DNA of 64,000 bases from Mycoplana dimorpha. Its GTDB lineage: Bacteria; Pseudomonadota; Alphaproteobacteria; Rhizobiales; Rhizobiaceae. Shown here piece after piece: positions 9,500 through 19,647 of this stretch (the stretch's first letter is position 1; each line of letters begins with the position of its first letter). The notes beneath the pieces were generated by a model. The model worked only from the letters and a program-made list of their open reading frames with translations, was not told where the DNA came from and ran no database searches. The position numbers were made by a program, and so were the translations under genes. The DNA lies in assembly GCF_003046475.1 (NCBI RefSeq), contig NZ_PZZZ01000010.1, positions 1 to 64,000 of the forward strand. Reading direction: 5' to 3'.

Positions 9500-12400
9500 A
9501 CTACGCCGAGCTACAGGTCACGACGCACTTCTCCTTCCTGCGCGGAGCGAGCTCCGCCGAGGAGCTGTTCGCAACAGCCGCCGCCCATGGCATCTCGGCG
9601 CTTGGGATCGTCGATCGAAACAGTCTCGCCGGCATCGTGCGGGCGTGGGAGGCAGCCAAGACAACCGGCGTGCGGCTCGTCGTCGGGTGCCGCTTGGACT
9701 TATCCGACGGCATGTCGGTTCTCGTCTATCCGATGGATCGTTCGGGCTATTCGCGGCTGTGCCGTCTGCTGTCCTTGGGCAAGGCGCGCGGCGGCAAGGG
9801 CAACTGCATCCTCGATTTCGCCGACCTGTCGGATCATGCCGACGGCCTGCTGGCAGTCCTGCTGCCAGACGAGGCCGATGAAACCTGCGGCATGCAGTTG
9901 CGACGAATGGCGGACCTGTTCGCGGATCGCGCCTATGTCAGCCTCTGTCTGCGCCGCCGTCCGAACGACAGGCTGCGTCTGCACGCGATCTCCAATCTGG
10001 CGGCCAGGTTCAAAGTGAAGACGGTGGTGACGAATGACGTGCTTTTTCATGAGCCGTCGCGGCGGCAATTGCAGGACGTCGTCACCTGCATTCGCAACAG
10101 GACGACCATCTATGATGTCGGCTTCGATCGCGAGCGCCACGCCGATCGCTATCTGAAGACTGCCGAAGAGATGCACCGTGTGTTTGGCGACTATCCGGAG
10201 GCGTTGGCTCGAACCCGGGAGATCGTCAGCCGCTGTACGTTCGAGCTCGCCGAGCTTCAATACCAGTATCCGGAAGAAGCGATCGTGCCCGGTCTGGACG
10301 CGCAGCAATCTCTGACGAAGTTCACCTGGGAAGGTGCAGAGGATCGCTATCCCGAGGGAATTCCCGACAAGGTCCGTAAGTCGATCGTCCACGAACTCGA
10401 GCTGATCCGGACCATGAAGTACGCGCCGTATTTTCTGACCGTCTACAGCATCGTCCGGTTCGCGCGATCACAGGGCATCCTCTGTCAGGGCAGGGGATCG
10501 GCCGCAAATTCCGCTGTCTGCTACTGCCTCGGCATCACCTCGATCGACCCCGATACCAATGACCTGCTGTTCGAGCGGTTTGTCAGCCAGGAGCGCAACG
10601 AGCCACCCGACATCGACGTCGACTTCGAGCACGAGCGGCGCGAGGAGGTCATTCAGTGGATCTATGATACCTATGGACGCTCGAAGGCAGCACTCTGCTC
10701 CACCGTCACCCGATATCGGGCGAAGGGTGCCCTGCGGGATGTCGGCAAGGCGCTCGGTCTGCCAGAGGACCTGATCTCACAGCTCTCGTCGGGCGTCTGG
10801 GGCTGGTCGAAGGAAGGGGTGTCGGAAAAGCAGCTTAAGGAGAACAATCTCAACACGTCAGACTATCGCCTTCGTCTGACGCTTGAACTTGCCCAGCAGC
10901 TCATGGGCGCGCCGCGCCACCTTGGTCAGCATCCGGGCGGCTTCGTGTTGACGCATGACAGGTTGGACGACCTCGTGCCGATCGAACCCGCGCGCATGGA
11001 TGATCGTCAGGTCATCGAATGGGACAAGGACGACATCGACGCGCTGAAGTTCATGAAGGTCGATGTCCTGGCTCTCGGCATGCTGACCTGCATGGCGAAG
11101 GCATTTGCACTGATGGCCGAGCACAAGGGCGACGAGCGGGACCTGGCGTCGATCCCGCAGGAAGACCCCGCCACCTACGCGATGATCAGGAAGGCCGACA
11201 CGCTCGGCACGTTCCAGATCGAAAGCAGGGCGCAGATGTCGATGCTGCCGCGCCTCAAGCCGCGGACCTTCTACGATCTCGTCATCCAGGTGGCGATCGT
11301 CCGTCCCGGTCCGATCCAGGGCGACATGGTGCATCCCTATCTCAGACGTCGGGAAGGGAAGGAGAAGGTCGAGTATCCCACGCCTGAGCTTGAAGCCGTG
11401 CTGTCGAAGACGCTCGGTGTCCCGCTTTTCCAGGAATCGGCGATGAAGGTGGCGATGGTCTGTGCCGGGTTTTCCGCGGGAGAGGCGGACCAATTGCGAC
11501 GGGCCATGGCGACCTTCAAGTTCACGGGCGGGGTCTCGAAGTTCAAGGACAAGCTGATCGCCGGGATGGTGGGCAACGGGTACTCGGCAGAGTTCGCCGA
11601 GAAGACCTTCAGCCAGCTTGAAGGGTTCGGCAGCTATGGCTTCCCGGAGAGCCATGCGGCCTCCTTCGCCCTGATCGCCTACGCCTCGAACTGGGTCAAA
11701 TGCCATCACCCCGATGTCTTCTGCGCGGCGCTTTTGAACTCGCAGCCGATGGGTTTCTACGCGCCTGCGCAGATCGTTGCCGACGCCAAGGCCCATGGGG
11801 TGCAGGTTCGCCCCGTTTGCGTCAACCGCTCCCGCTGGGACTGCACACTTGAACCGGTGGCGGGATCGGAGCGGTTCGCGGTCAGGCTTGGCATGCGGAT
11901 GGTGAAGGGGCTGTCGACGGCGGATGCTGCCAGGATCGTGGCGGCGCGCGCTGACGATCCATTCGCATCGGTCGACGATCTCTGGCGACGTTCGGGTGTG
12001 CCGACCGCTTCGCTCGTCAAGCTGGTGGAAGCCGACGCCTTTCTTCCCTCGCTGAAGCTCGATCGCCGAGGCGCGCTTTGGGCGATCAAGGCCTTACGTG
12101 ACGAGCCGCTCGGGCTCTGGGCCGCCGCCGCAGAACGGCAGGCGAGATCGGTTGCGGAGATGCAGGAGCCCGCGGTCTCCCTGGTCTCGATGACCGAAGG
12201 CCGGGAGGTCGTTGAAGACTACGCCCACATGGGCCTGTCTCTTCGCCAGCATCCGCTTTCGTTCCTGCGACAGGACCTGAAACGACGCGGTATCGTCACT
12301 TGCGCCCAAGCGGCCGGCGAGCGGGATGGCCGTTGGCTGATGGCCGCAGGGCTGGTGCTCGTGCGACAGCGGCCGGGCTCGGCCAAGGGCGTAATGTTCA

Positions 12401-12759
12401 TGACACTGGAAGACGAGACGGGCATCGTGAACGCCGTCATCTGGCCGAGCCTGTTTGAGCGCCAGCGGCGTCTGGTTCTGTCGTCGTCTGTGCTCGCGAT
12501 CAACGGAAAGATCCAGCGGGAAGGCGAGGTGGTCCACCTCGTCGCGCAGCGTCTGTTCGACCTGACCGCGGACATGGGCAAGCTGGGCGAGAAGGACGGT
12601 GCATTCTCCATGGTCCATGGACGCGGGGACGAATTTGCACATGGAAACGGCGCGCCGGATTCGCGAGATCGAAAGATGGCCACAACACCTGTTCGCGACA
12701 TCTACATCCCCGATCTCCATATCGACACCCTGAAGGTGAAGTCGAGAAATTTTCACTGA
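9496..12759 (+). CDS. dnaE2: Error-prone DNA polymerase DnaE2 (ImuC)
   Basis: 1087 residues, the usual size for DnaE2 (shorter than replicative DnaE1). This C-family polymerase performs mutagenic lesion bypass with ImuA/ImuB. It starts with a PHP domain ([20 protein letters not shown]), carries the catalytic aspartates in PDIDVDF (residues 371-377), palm/finger motifs such as [19 protein letters not shown] and [12 protein letters not shown], and an OB-fold near the C-terminus ([20 protein letters not shown]). The start overlaps the imuB stop by 4 nt, so the three genes form one coupled operon from the LexA box. No truncation is visible. Confidence 0.95.
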   Translation: MNYAELQVTTHFSFLRGASSAEELFATAAAHGISALGIVDRNSLAGIVRAWEAAKTTGVRLVVGCRLDLSDGMSVLVYPMDRSGYSRLCRLLSLGKARGGKGNCILDFADLSDHADGLLAVLLPDEADETCGMQLRRMADLFADRAYVSLCLRRRPNDRLRLHAISNLAARFKVKTVVTNDVLFHEPSRRQLQDVVTCIRNRTTIYDVGFDRERHADRYLKTAEEMHRVFGDYPEALARTREIVSRCTFELAELQYQYPEEAIVPGLDAQQSLTKFTWEGAEDRYPEGIPDKVRKSIVHELELIRTMKYAPYFLTVYSIVRFARSQGILCQGRGSAANSAVCYCLGITSIDPDTNDLLFERFVSQERNEPPDIDVDFEHERREEVIQWIYDTYGRSKAALCSTVTRYRAKGALRDVGKALGLPEDLISQLSSGVWGWSKEGVSEKQLKENNLNTSDYRLRLTLELAQQLMGAPRHLGQHPGGFVLTHDRLDDLVPIEPARMDDRQVIEWDKDDIDALKFMKVDVLALGMLTCMAKAFALMAEHKGDERDLASIPQEDPATYAMIRKADTLGTFQIESRAQMSMLPRLKPRTFYDLVIQVAIVRPGPIQGDMVHPYLRRREGKEKVEYPTPELEAVLSKTLGVPLFQESAMKVAMVCAGFSAGEADQLRRAMATFKFTGGVSKFKDKLIAGMVGNGYSAEFAEKTFSQLEGFGSYGFPESHAASFALIAYASNWVKCHHPDVFCAALLNSQPMGFYAPAQIVADAKAHGVQVRPVCVNRSRWDCTLEPVAGSERFAVRLGMRMVKGLSTADAARIVAARADDPFASVDDLWRRSGVPTASLVKLVEADAFLPSLKLDRRGALWAIKALRDEPLGLWAAAAERQARSVAEMQEPAVSLVSMTEGREVVEDYAHMGLSLRQHPLSFLRQDLKRRGIVTCAQAAGERDGRWLMAAGLVLVRQRPGSAKGVMFMTLEDETGIVNAVIWPSLFERQRRLVLSSSVLAINGKIQREGEVVHLVAQRLFDLTADMGKLGEKDGAFSMVHGRGDEFAHGNGAPDSRDRKMATTPVRDIYIPDLHIDTLKVKSRNFH

Positions 12760-12812
12760 GGCATAGCCGAACGGGCGTGGTGACTCTTGTTTAATGACAA
12801 ATCAGCCCTAAA

Positions 12813-12828
12813 TTGACCTTCTGGTCAA
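12813..12828. promoter_or_regulatory. Inverted repeat upstream of mucR
   Basis: TTGACC-TTCT-GGTCAA, a perfect 6-bp-arm palindrome about 110 bases before the mucR start. It has no downstream T-run, so an operator is more likely than a terminator. The bound protein is unknown. Confidence 0.35.
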
Positions 12829-12938
12829 ACCGCTCATCCCCCGATTTCCTGATGTTTTTCCTGTCTGATGGCAGAGGACGGCTTGTTTAAATTGGGCAAG
12901 ACGCGCTAATCGCACCCGCTCAATTTACGGAGGCAGAT

Positions 12939-13394
12939 TTGTCTAACAACGAACCCAAGAACGAACTGGCGCAACTGACCGCAGAAGTTGTTTCCGCCTA
13001 CGTCGCCAATAACGTGACCCCGCAAACAGAGATCACCGCCCTGATATCTGACGTTTACGCGGCGCTGAATGATTTGGGCAAGGCGTCAACCGTGGCCCAA
13101 ACCCCCACGGTTGTGGAGGAAGTTCAAAAGCCTGCGGTATCGATCAGAAAGTCGGTTTCACCTGACGCCGTTATCTGTCTTGAGTGCGGCAAGGCCTTCA
13201 AGTCGTTGAAGCGGCACCTGCAGTCTCGTCACGGGCTTGCGCCTGAAGATTATCAGACGAAGTGGAAGCTTCCCTCTAACTATCCCATGGTTGCGCCAAA
13301 CTACGCGGAAGCTCGCTCGTCTTTGGCAAAGCAGATGGGCCTGGGCCAACGACGAGCGCAGAAGGCCAAGAGCGCAGCGAAAACGAAAAAATAA
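12939..13394 (+). CDS. Ros/MucR-family zinc-finger transcriptional regulator
   Basis: 151 residues. Ros/MucR proteins are alphaproteobacterial regulators of exopolysaccharide, motility and virulence genes; many bind AT-rich DNA as H-NS-like silencers. The single zinc finger is intact: Cys80-x2-Cys83-x9-His93-x4-His98 in [20 protein letters not shown]. It is followed by the conserved [31 protein letters not shown]-type tail, and the N-terminus has the oligomerisation helix typical of the family. TTG 12939 is the start because ACGGAGG lies directly upstream. The gene follows dnaE2 by 179 bases and has its own promoter region. A truncated, finger-damaged relative lies at 23359-23655. Confidence 0.93.
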   Translation: MSNNEPKNELAQLTAEVVSAYVANNVTPQTEITALISDVYAALNDLGKASTVAQTPTVVEEVQKPAVSIRKSVSPDAVICLECGKAFKSLKRHLQSRHGLAPEDYQTKWKLPSNYPMVAPNYAEARSSLAKQMGLGQRRAQKAKSAAKTKK

Positions 13395-13575
13395 AGCAGA
13401 GCTTTCAAGAAAGTGGTTCTCGCTACCTTCGGCCCGCTGCCCAACTCGTTGAAGCAAAAGTACACCTGGTCGGAATAACAACTCAGCGACTTCAGTGTGC
13501 GGTCGATGCCTATGGAACAGGGCCGCGGCCACCGACCTTAGTTCGGCCGAACGCTTCCACACGAGGCGGCGGCCA

Positions 13576-14586
13576 TCACGGCAGGGGGCGGAACTCGAGG
13601 ATCGCAGCAACGCTTCTCGGCCCTCCGGCGCGCGCGGCAACAAAGAGGCGGTCGAACTCCGGCACAAAGAGCGACGTCCGTGCGCCGCTGGAGGTCATCA
13701 CACGTCCCGCTGGTCGGAGTCCGTCGCGACCGCGCTGCACGACATCAATCGCACCACTTCCACAGCTGACGTAAATTCGACCGCGCTTGCCGTCGAAGAA
13801 GACGTCGTCGGCATCGCCGCAGGTGTCCAGATTTTCGCTCATCGCCCCTGTTGCCACGTCCCAGAGGGTGAGCTTGGCAGGATTTCGGAAGACGATTGCA
13901 AGCTCTCCGGTCGTACCGTCGAGGGCCATGGGAAAGTTGGCTGTCAGTCCTGGTGTTTTCCAGGCCGTCACCCGCTTGCGTGATTTCAGATCGGCGACGA
14001 CTACCTGGCGCGCGTCCGGTACATTGACGAACACGCGATCTGTTTTCGGATCGAGCTGAAAGCTCTCAGGATGGCCCGCCAGCCGTATTTCACCGACTCT
14101 GTGGCGGGTCATGGGATCGACGATGGCCAGTCCGCTGCCGTATCCGACCAGAACATGGCCGCTTTGACGATCCACCCGGATGTTGTCAGCGTCGTCGCCG
14201 AGGCGTATGGCACCTAAAGGCGACAGGTCCCCGGCTCTGAAGAACCGCACGGAGCCGTCGCCGCCATTCGCGACGAGCACCAGATTTCGATCGGCGAGAT
14301 AAGCGATCCCCTGCGGCTCATTCAACCCCCCGATCCGTGCAACAACCTTGCCCGCCTTCAAATCGACGACATCGACGCTGTCGTTGCCGAGTTCCGCGAC
14401 GAACAGCCGCTTCCCCTCGATATCGATCGCGATGTGATCGATACGCCCCGCGACGTTTTCGAGTGGAATTGACCGCGCAAGGATCAAGGGCTGATCGCTG
14501 GCCGCGGCCGGTCCGCTGATGATGACGCTCGCAACCGACTGGAGCGACGCCAAAAGCAACCAAAAAGCTAGTGTGATGTCGTGCAT
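13576..14586 (-). CDS. Exported YncE-like beta-propeller protein
   Basis: 336 residues. It begins with a signal peptide (MHDITLAFWLLLASLQSVAS, then an Ala-rich cleavage region) and then repeats of about 40 residues with the YncE/YVTN pattern: RLFVAELGNDSVDVVDLKAG, LVLVANGGDGSVRFFRAGDL, RVFVNVPDARQVVVADLKSR and RIYVSCGSGAIDVVQRG. A seven-bladed periplasmic propeller is expected; binding partner unknown. ATG 14586 is chosen because the signal peptide starts there. The gene lies 81 bases downstream of the MFS transporter on the same strand and may be co-transcribed with it. Confidence 0.85.
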   Translation of the reverse strand: MHDITLAFWLLLASLQSVASVIISGPAAASDQPLILARSIPLENVAGRIDHIAIDIEGKRLFVAELGNDSVDVVDLKAGKVVARIGGLNEPQGIAYLADRNLVLVANGGDGSVRFFRAGDLSPLGAIRLGDDADNIRVDRQSGHVLVGYGSGLAIVDPMTRHRVGEIRLAGHPESFQLDPKTDRVFVNVPDARQVVVADLKSRKRVTAWKTPGLTANFPMALDGTTGELAIVFRNPAKLTLWDVATGAMSENLDTCGDADDVFFDGKRGRIYVSCGSGAIDVVQRGRDGLRPAGRVMTSSGARTSLFVPEFDRLFVAARAGGPRSVAAILEFRPLP

Positions 14587-14667
14587 CGCTGGCGACCCGG
14601 CTCTTCTTGACAGCGATGTTATCAAGAGCGGCCCGCCGACGGAACGTTCAACCTGCATGGGCGGGGT

Positions 14668-15870
14668 TCAAGTCTCCTCGGGCGGCTTCAGGTGCCGAAA
14701 CTGCACCAGCAACAGCAGGTCGTAGGTGATTTTCAACGCGGCGCAGATGAGAAACGGCCAAGCCCGGTATGACGCTGCGAAAAGCGCGCCCGCCAATGCC
14801 GGGCTGGCTGCCGCGGCAAGACTGCGCGGTACGGAAGTGAAACTGGCGGCTGCGGCGCGCTCGGCCTCCGTCACCACCGCCATCACGTAGGATGAGCGCG
14901 TCGGTACGTCCATTTGCGAAAGCGCCGCCCGGACGAGCAGAAGGGCGAGCACCAGGGGCAGGCTCGGCGCGAGTGCTGCGAGAGCGAGCGCGACGCTGGA
15001 CGGGATGTGGGTGAAGACCATCGTGTTGATGAGACCGATCCGCCTCGACAGCCGCGCCGCGACGGGGAACGAAATGGCCGACAGCACGCCCGTCCCGAAG
15101 AAGAACACCCCCGCTTGTGAGAGCGAAAGGTCGAAACGTTCGAAGAGCCACAATGCCAGCAGGGACTGGACTGCGAATCCTCCTGCGAACGCGTCGAGGC
15201 TGAACAAGGCGGCCAGCCTGATGACGATCGAGCGCGATGGACCCAGAGGCGCGGGCCTTTCAAGCTCATGAGTCGCCGGACGCGGCGGAATGCGGGCGTA
15301 GAGAAGGCCGCCGAGAAGCCCCAAGGCGGCATAGAGAGCGAACATCAGCTTGATGGCCGACAACTGCTCCAGGCCAAGGCTCGTGATGACGTCCGGTGTC
15401 GCCGCGGCCAGCCCGCCGAGTGCCCCCGCAAGCGCTCCGGCGAGGCTGTAGCGGGCGAACGTGCTCGTGCGCTCGCGATCCGGCGTGTCACGCGCAAGAA
15501 CCGCGTGCTCGAGCGGCACGAAAACGCTCACGCTCCCTGCCGAGGGGTTCATAGTGCCCACGAAGGCGATTGCCAGCAGCGGCAGATAGTCGTTCGCGAC
15601 TGACATGGCGACGCCCGACGCGGCCATCCAGCCGGCGGCGACGAGCAGCAGGCTGCGAAGGTCGAGGCGAACGCCGATCAGGCCGACGCCGATCGTCAGG
15701 AGCGCGGAGCCGAACAGCGACGCCGTGGCGACGACCCCGACCTGCAGCGGCGAGAACCCGAGGCCGAGAAGGTAGACGGGCAGCAGGATCGCAATGAAAG
15801 CGTCCGCGAAATCGCGCAGTGCGCGGGCGGCGAAGACATAGGTGGTCGGCTTGATCCAGGTGGCGGTCAT
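14668..15870 (-). CDS. Major facilitator superfamily transporter
   Basis: 400 residues with about twelve hydrophobic segments in two six-helix halves separated by a polar loop (ARIPPRPATHELERPAPLG). The loop after helix 2 (GVRLDLRS) is a weak form of the MFS motif A region; the second half repeats it with RLSRRIGLINTMVF. It begins MTATWIKPTTYVFAARALRD. It is probably an efflux or uptake permease of the inner membrane; substrate not readable. The YncE-like gene follows 81 bases downstream. Confidence 0.87.
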   Translation of the reverse strand: MTATWIKPTTYVFAARALRDFADAFIAILLPVYLLGLGFSPLQVGVVATASLFGSALLTIGVGLIGVRLDLRSLLLVAAGWMAASGVAMSVANDYLPLLAIAFVGTMNPSAGSVSVFVPLEHAVLARDTPDRERTSTFARYSLAGALAGALGGLAAATPDVITSLGLEQLSAIKLMFALYAALGLLGGLLYARIPPRPATHELERPAPLGPSRSIVIRLAALFSLDAFAGGFAVQSLLALWLFERFDLSLSQAGVFFFGTGVLSAISFPVAARLSRRIGLINTMVFTHIPSSVALALAALAPSLPLVLALLLVRAALSQMDVPTRSSYVMAVVTEAERAAAASFTSVPRSLAAAASPALAGALFAASYRAWPFLICAALKITYDLLLLVQFRHLKPPEET

Positions 15871-16134
15871 CGCTTCCGATCGCGTTCTGCCGTCATGTGG
15901 GCGGGGATAGGCTAGTCCAAGCGCAAGTCAACGCCGTTGTTAAGCCAGCCATCGGCTGCCGTTGCGGTCCTTTTGTACCGCAGCGGCCATGGAGTCTGAA
16001 TTACGCAAATCTGTTGCCTGAGCACTCGTACCGCAGTCGTTGCAGTTGGTGTTGTCCGGCTTGCCTTTGTAGCGGTGACTTTGGTACCGTTGCTGATTGC
16101 CGCGTGATAGGCGGACGCACCGCCCTTCCTCATT

Positions 16135-16998
16135 TTACCGGGCAAAACGCCTTGCCCCAGCCACACACATGATGATGGCGGTCGTCACGGCGAGCATGCC
16201 CCAGGTGACAGACTCGTTTAAAAGGGTCGCGGCCAGAGCGAGTCCGAAAAACGGCTGGAGAAGCTGCAACTGACCTACTGCGGCAATGCCGCCTTGCGAG
16301 AGGCCGCGATACCAGAACACGAAGCCTATCAGCATGCTGAACAGCGAGACATAGGCCAGGCTTATCAGCGCAGGCGTTTCGATGCCGGTGAACGTCGCTG
16401 GCATTGTAGTGATCGTGACGACGATCATCAGCGGCAACGACAGCACCAGCGCCCAGCAGATGACCTGCCATCCGCCGAGTGTCCGCGACAGCTTGCCACC
16501 TTCGGCATAACCAAGGCCGCATAAGATAGTGGCCGCCAGCATCAGGAGATCGCCGACAGGCGACGCGGTGATGCCCTGCACCAGCGCGAACCCGGCGACG
16601 AGTGAACTTCCGATGATGGCGAAAAGCCAGAAGGCGGGCTCTGGTCGTTCGCCGCCTCTGATGACCGCGAAGATAGCCGTCGCAAGCGGAAGCAGACCGA
16701 TGAACACGATAGAGTGCGCGGCGGTGACATGCTGCAGCGCCAGGGCCGTCAGAAGCGGAAATCCGATCACGACACCCGCCGCCACTATCAGCAACGAACC
16801 GAATTCGCTCCGTGATGGCCGTTTCTGCTTCAGCAACAACATGAGGCCGAGTGCGAGAACTCCAGCGATCGCCGCGCGTGCAACCGTTAGGAAAACCGGA
16901 TCGAACTGCATCACAGCCACCCGGGTGGCGGGAAGCGATCCGCTGAAAATCACGACCCCAATAAAACCGTTGATCCAGCCGGCAGTTGCACGATCCAT
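16135..16998 (-). CDS. EamA/DMT-family transporter (RhaT-like)
   Basis: About 287 residues, ten predicted transmembrane helices in two EamA repeats (first half with GFIGVVIFSGSLPATRVAVM, second with LLMLAATILCGLGYAEGGKL). DMT transporters of this class export amino acids or other metabolites. ATG 16998 (MDRATAGW) is preferred because GGGG lies 6 bases upstream; ATGs at 17010 and 17013 are alternatives. The gene is divergent from a MocR-type regulator and the two share a short intergenic region with a perfect palindrome, so regulation of this exporter by that protein is likely. Confidence 0.88.
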   Translation of the reverse strand: MDRATAGWINGFIGVVIFSGSLPATRVAVMQFDPVFLTVARAAIAGVLALGLMLLLKQKRPSRSEFGSLLIVAAGVVIGFPLLTALALQHVTAAHSIVFIGLLPLATAIFAVIRGGERPEPAFWLFAIIGSSLVAGFALVQGITASPVGDLLMLAATILCGLGYAEGGKLSRTLGGWQVICWALVLSLPLMIVVTITTMPATFTGIETPALISLAYVSLFSMLIGFVFWYRGLSQGGIAAVGQLQLLQPFFGLALAATLLNESVTWGMLAVTTAIIMCVAGARRFAR

Positions 16999-17066
16999 CA
17001 CACACCCCATCATCTCTGTGCCGTGTTATCGAGGAGTGCCATTGGCATCGCCAGTTACAGTCTGAT

Positions 17067-17084
17067 ACAGTTTGGTGAAACTGT
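17067..17084. promoter_or_regulatory. Palindrome, probable MocR operator
   Basis: ACAGTTT-GGTG-AAACTGT, perfect 7-bp arms with 4-base spacer, 10 bases before the MocR-type gene start and in the intergenic region shared with the divergent EamA gene. Such placement fits autoregulation plus control of the transporter. Confidence 0.55.
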
Positions 17085-17094
17085 TCTGGTGGAA

Positions 17095-18507
17095 ATGGCA
17101 ATACGGATGAACGACGAAGTGGTCGGACGCACCCGAGTAGCGATGGTGATGGACACCATTCGGCAACGCGTCGCAGGTCGGAGTCTGACACCCGGGGCAA
17201 AGGTGCCGTCCGTGAGGAGCCTGGCCTCTACGCTGAAGGTGTCTGTCTCCACGGTGGTTGAAGCCTACGACCGCCTCGTCGCGGAAGGCGCTATTCTGTC
17301 CCGACCGGGCTCCGGGTTCTACGTCGCCAATCAGGCGGCCCCTTTCACGCTGGCCGAAGTCGTTCCAAAACTCGACCGCGCGGTAGACCCTTTCTGGGTA
17401 TCGAGGCAGTCCCTGGAGTCAAACGACGACAATCTCAAGCCGGGCTGCGGCTGGCTCCCGCCGTCATGGCTGCCTGAAGATGCCATTCGGCGTGCGCTCC
17501 GAACGCAGTCGCGCGCCGATGGTGCGTCCCTGGCTGACTATGGCTCGCCACTTGGATTGCCTGCACTCCGCCAGCTCATCGCCCGACGTATGGCCGAGCG
17601 GGGGATCGAGGCGTCGCCCGATCAGATCATGCTCACCGAATCGGGCACGCAGGCCATCGATCTGCTCTGCCGCTTTCTACTCGAGCCTGGCGACACGGTG
17701 CTGGTCGACGATCCCTGCTATTTCAACTTCCACGCAATCTTGCGTGCCCATAGAGCTAAGATCGTTGGGGTTCCTTACACTCCGTCCGGTCCGGATGTGC
17801 AGGCTTTCGCTCAGACTGTCGCGGAACACCGACCCCGGCTCTACATCACGAATTCCGGTGTTCACAACCCGACCGGAGCGATACTGTCTCCGGTCATTGC
17901 CCACAGGTTGCTCAAGGTGGCGGATCAGTTCGACCTGACGATCATCGAGGATGACATCTTCGCCGATTTCGAACACGCTCCGGCCCCGCGTCTTGCGGCG
18001 TTCGACGGACTGGACCGTGTGCTTCACATCGGCAGCTTCTCAAAGACCCTGTCGGCCTCCGCACGTTGCGGCTTCGTTGCCGCGAGACCGCAATGGCTTG
18101 ATGGCCTGACCGACCTCAAGATCGCGACATCGTTCGGCGGGGGGCGGATGACGGCTGAACTGGTCCTTCATGTCCTAAGCGACGGAACCTATCGAAAGCA
18201 CCTGGAGTCCACGCGGAACCGGCTATCCCAGGCGATGAGCCAAGTTTCCGCCAAACTGAGGAATCTGGGCGTGACACCCTGGATCGAGCCTCAGGCCGGG
18301 ATGTTTCTGTGGTGTCAATTACCGGAAGGCATCGACGCCGCTAACCTCGCCCGCGCCGCATTGGAGAGAAAGATTGTGATGGCACCCGGCAATGCGTTCA
18401 GCCTGTCGCAATCAGCCACCAACTTCATGCGCTTCAACGTCTCCCAGACTATCGACGCCCGTGTGTTTGACGCACTCCGTGAACTGCTGAACGAGCAGGC
18501 GACTTAA
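17095..18507 (+). CDS. MocR/PdxR-type regulator: GntR domain fused to aminotransferase-like domain
   Basis: 470 residues. The N-terminal 70 form a GntR winged helix (PGAKVPSVRSLASTLKVSVSTVVEAYDRLVAEG, then SRPGSGFYV). The remaining 380 or so are a class I aminotransferase-like fold with the PLP-lysine context HIGSFSKTLSASARCGFV and the conserved NSGVHNPTGAILSP and EDDIFADFEH segments. MocR proteins use PLP and an amino compound as effectors. ATG 17095 follows GGTGGA; ATG 17107 is an alternative. The palindrome 17067-17084 and the divergent EamA exporter suggest an amino-acid-responsive efflux switch; the effector is not known. Confidence 0.92.
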   Translation: MAIRMNDEVVGRTRVAMVMDTIRQRVAGRSLTPGAKVPSVRSLASTLKVSVSTVVEAYDRLVAEGAILSRPGSGFYVANQAAPFTLAEVVPKLDRAVDPFWVSRQSLESNDDNLKPGCGWLPPSWLPEDAIRRALRTQSRADGASLADYGSPLGLPALRQLIARRMAERGIEASPDQIMLTESGTQAIDLLCRFLLEPGDTVLVDDPCYFNFHAILRAHRAKIVGVPYTPSGPDVQAFAQTVAEHRPRLYITNSGVHNPTGAILSPVIAHRLLKVADQFDLTIIEDDIFADFEHAPAPRLAAFDGLDRVLHIGSFSKTLSASARCGFVAARPQWLDGLTDLKIATSFGGGRMTAELVLHVLSDGTYRKHLESTRNRLSQAMSQVSAKLRNLGVTPWIEPQAGMFLWCQLPEGIDAANLARAALERKIVMAPGNAFSLSQSATNFMRFNVSQTIDARVFDALRELLNEQAT

Positions 18508-18579
18508 TGGCAGGGTCCTCTTGGGCGCGAATCAAAGCCTCGGGGGGCGCGCGGCATTAAGCTCCTGTCCGGCCTCTGG

Positions 18580-19647
18580 TTAGTAGCCCGTCATCTCAAG
18601 GTAGCCAAACCCGGACGTGCTGCCTTCGAACTTTATCGGCCCTTCCCAATATGGCGTTGAAGTCTTCATCCATGCTTGGTCGTTGAGCGCCTTCGTCCGG
18701 ATATCAAGGCCTCGGCTTGGTATCTTTAGCCTCCACTCAACGGGGATCGCTTTACCTCCGACATCGGCTGTCCTTACCGGTTCAAACAAAACCGCATCCG
18801 ACCTGAGTGGCGAGGTCCTCCCGTCGGCCCCGATCCAGTTCGCGGATGTGTAGCCCAGTCCTTTGTCGCGGAGGCGGAATGCCATGACCTTTTCTCCGGA
18901 AGCCAGGTGCAGCGAGAACCAATCCCAGCCGGTCTGGTCTGATGCGAGGGGCTGCGACGACCACTCCCGGTCGAGCCACGCCTTCCCGGTAACCTCATGT
19001 GATACTCCATCGAGTGTCACTGTGCCGGCGGCCTCGTAGAACGGCTGAGAGTAATAGTAGCTCGCCTGGCCTGCTGAGGATTTCACGGAGTATCCATGAT
19101 CCCCCTGAAGCACCAACGGTCCTTTGGCTCGGAGCGTCAGTCGATACGTGAAGTCCGGACCATTGGCGCTGAGGTCGAGGTTGTCCAATTCATCGTGCGC
19201 CGCAGTGCCGCCGCCTTTCATCTGCCAATCGTCGATCCATGCATTAAATGGCTCAACGTTGGCTCCTGCCTGCCCAATCCCGCCTCTGGCCAACCGCTCG
19301 GCAACATAGTGGCGGCTTTCGGTTGTGAGGGCGGCATGCCCAATCCAGACCTGCGGGCTAGACCAGCCTTGGCGCTCCCCAGGAGCAAGCGCCGAGCGGA
19401 ATAGCGTCCACTGCGCGCCCATCTGTCGACCATCAGCCGTCTGCAGGTTGGCGGTGATATACCACCACTCGATACGAAAGTCGGGGTGCGGTCCATGATC
19501 GCGAGGAAACTCGAGCTTCGTTCCCCTTTGGGGCACCGCGAAACCTTCGGCATTCGATCCAAGGCCCGCAAAGCCCTGTGCAACGACTGCGATTGGCGAG
19601 AGCAGGGCCACGGCCAGGATCGTGAAAAGGATCGTTCTAGCGTTCAT
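18580..19647 (-). CDS. Secreted lipocalin-like (AttH/CrtC-fold) protein
   Basis: 355 residues with an N-terminal signal peptide (MNARTILFTILAVALLSPIA, cleavage after VVAQ). The rest matches the AttH / carotenoid 1,2-hydratase-like double-lipocalin fold: FPRDHGPHPDFRIEWWYITANL, then GAQWTLFRSAL, GHAALTT, GKAWLDREWSSQPL and GWDWFSLHLASGEKVMAFRLRD. It overlaps the preceding permease gene by 11 nt and is the last gene of an ABC exporter operon, the same grouping as Agrobacterium attEFGH. It is likely a periplasmic lipid or hydrophobic-molecule partner of the transporter. Enzymatic activity is uncertain. Confidence 0.85.
   Translation of the reverse strand: MNARTILFTILAVALLSPIAVVAQGFAGLGSNAEGFAVPQRGTKLEFPRDHGPHPDFRIEWWYITANLQTADGRQMGAQWTLFRSALAPGERQGWSSPQVWIGHAALTTESRHYVAERLARGGIGQAGANVEPFNAWIDDWQMKGGGTAAHDELDNLDLSANGPDFTYRLTLRAKGPLVLQGDHGYSVKSSAGQASYYYSQPFYEAAGTVTLDGVSHEVTGKAWLDREWSSQPLASDQTGWDWFSLHLASGEKVMAFRLRDKGLGYTSANWIGADGRTSPLRSDAVLFEPVRTADVGGKAIPVEWRLKIPSRGLDIRTKALNDQAWMKTSTPYWEGPIKFEGSTSGFGYLEMTGY

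Noticed and set aside
13576-14658. Longer start for the YncE-like protein
   Set aside because: The extra 24 codons precede a clear signal peptide and would block export.
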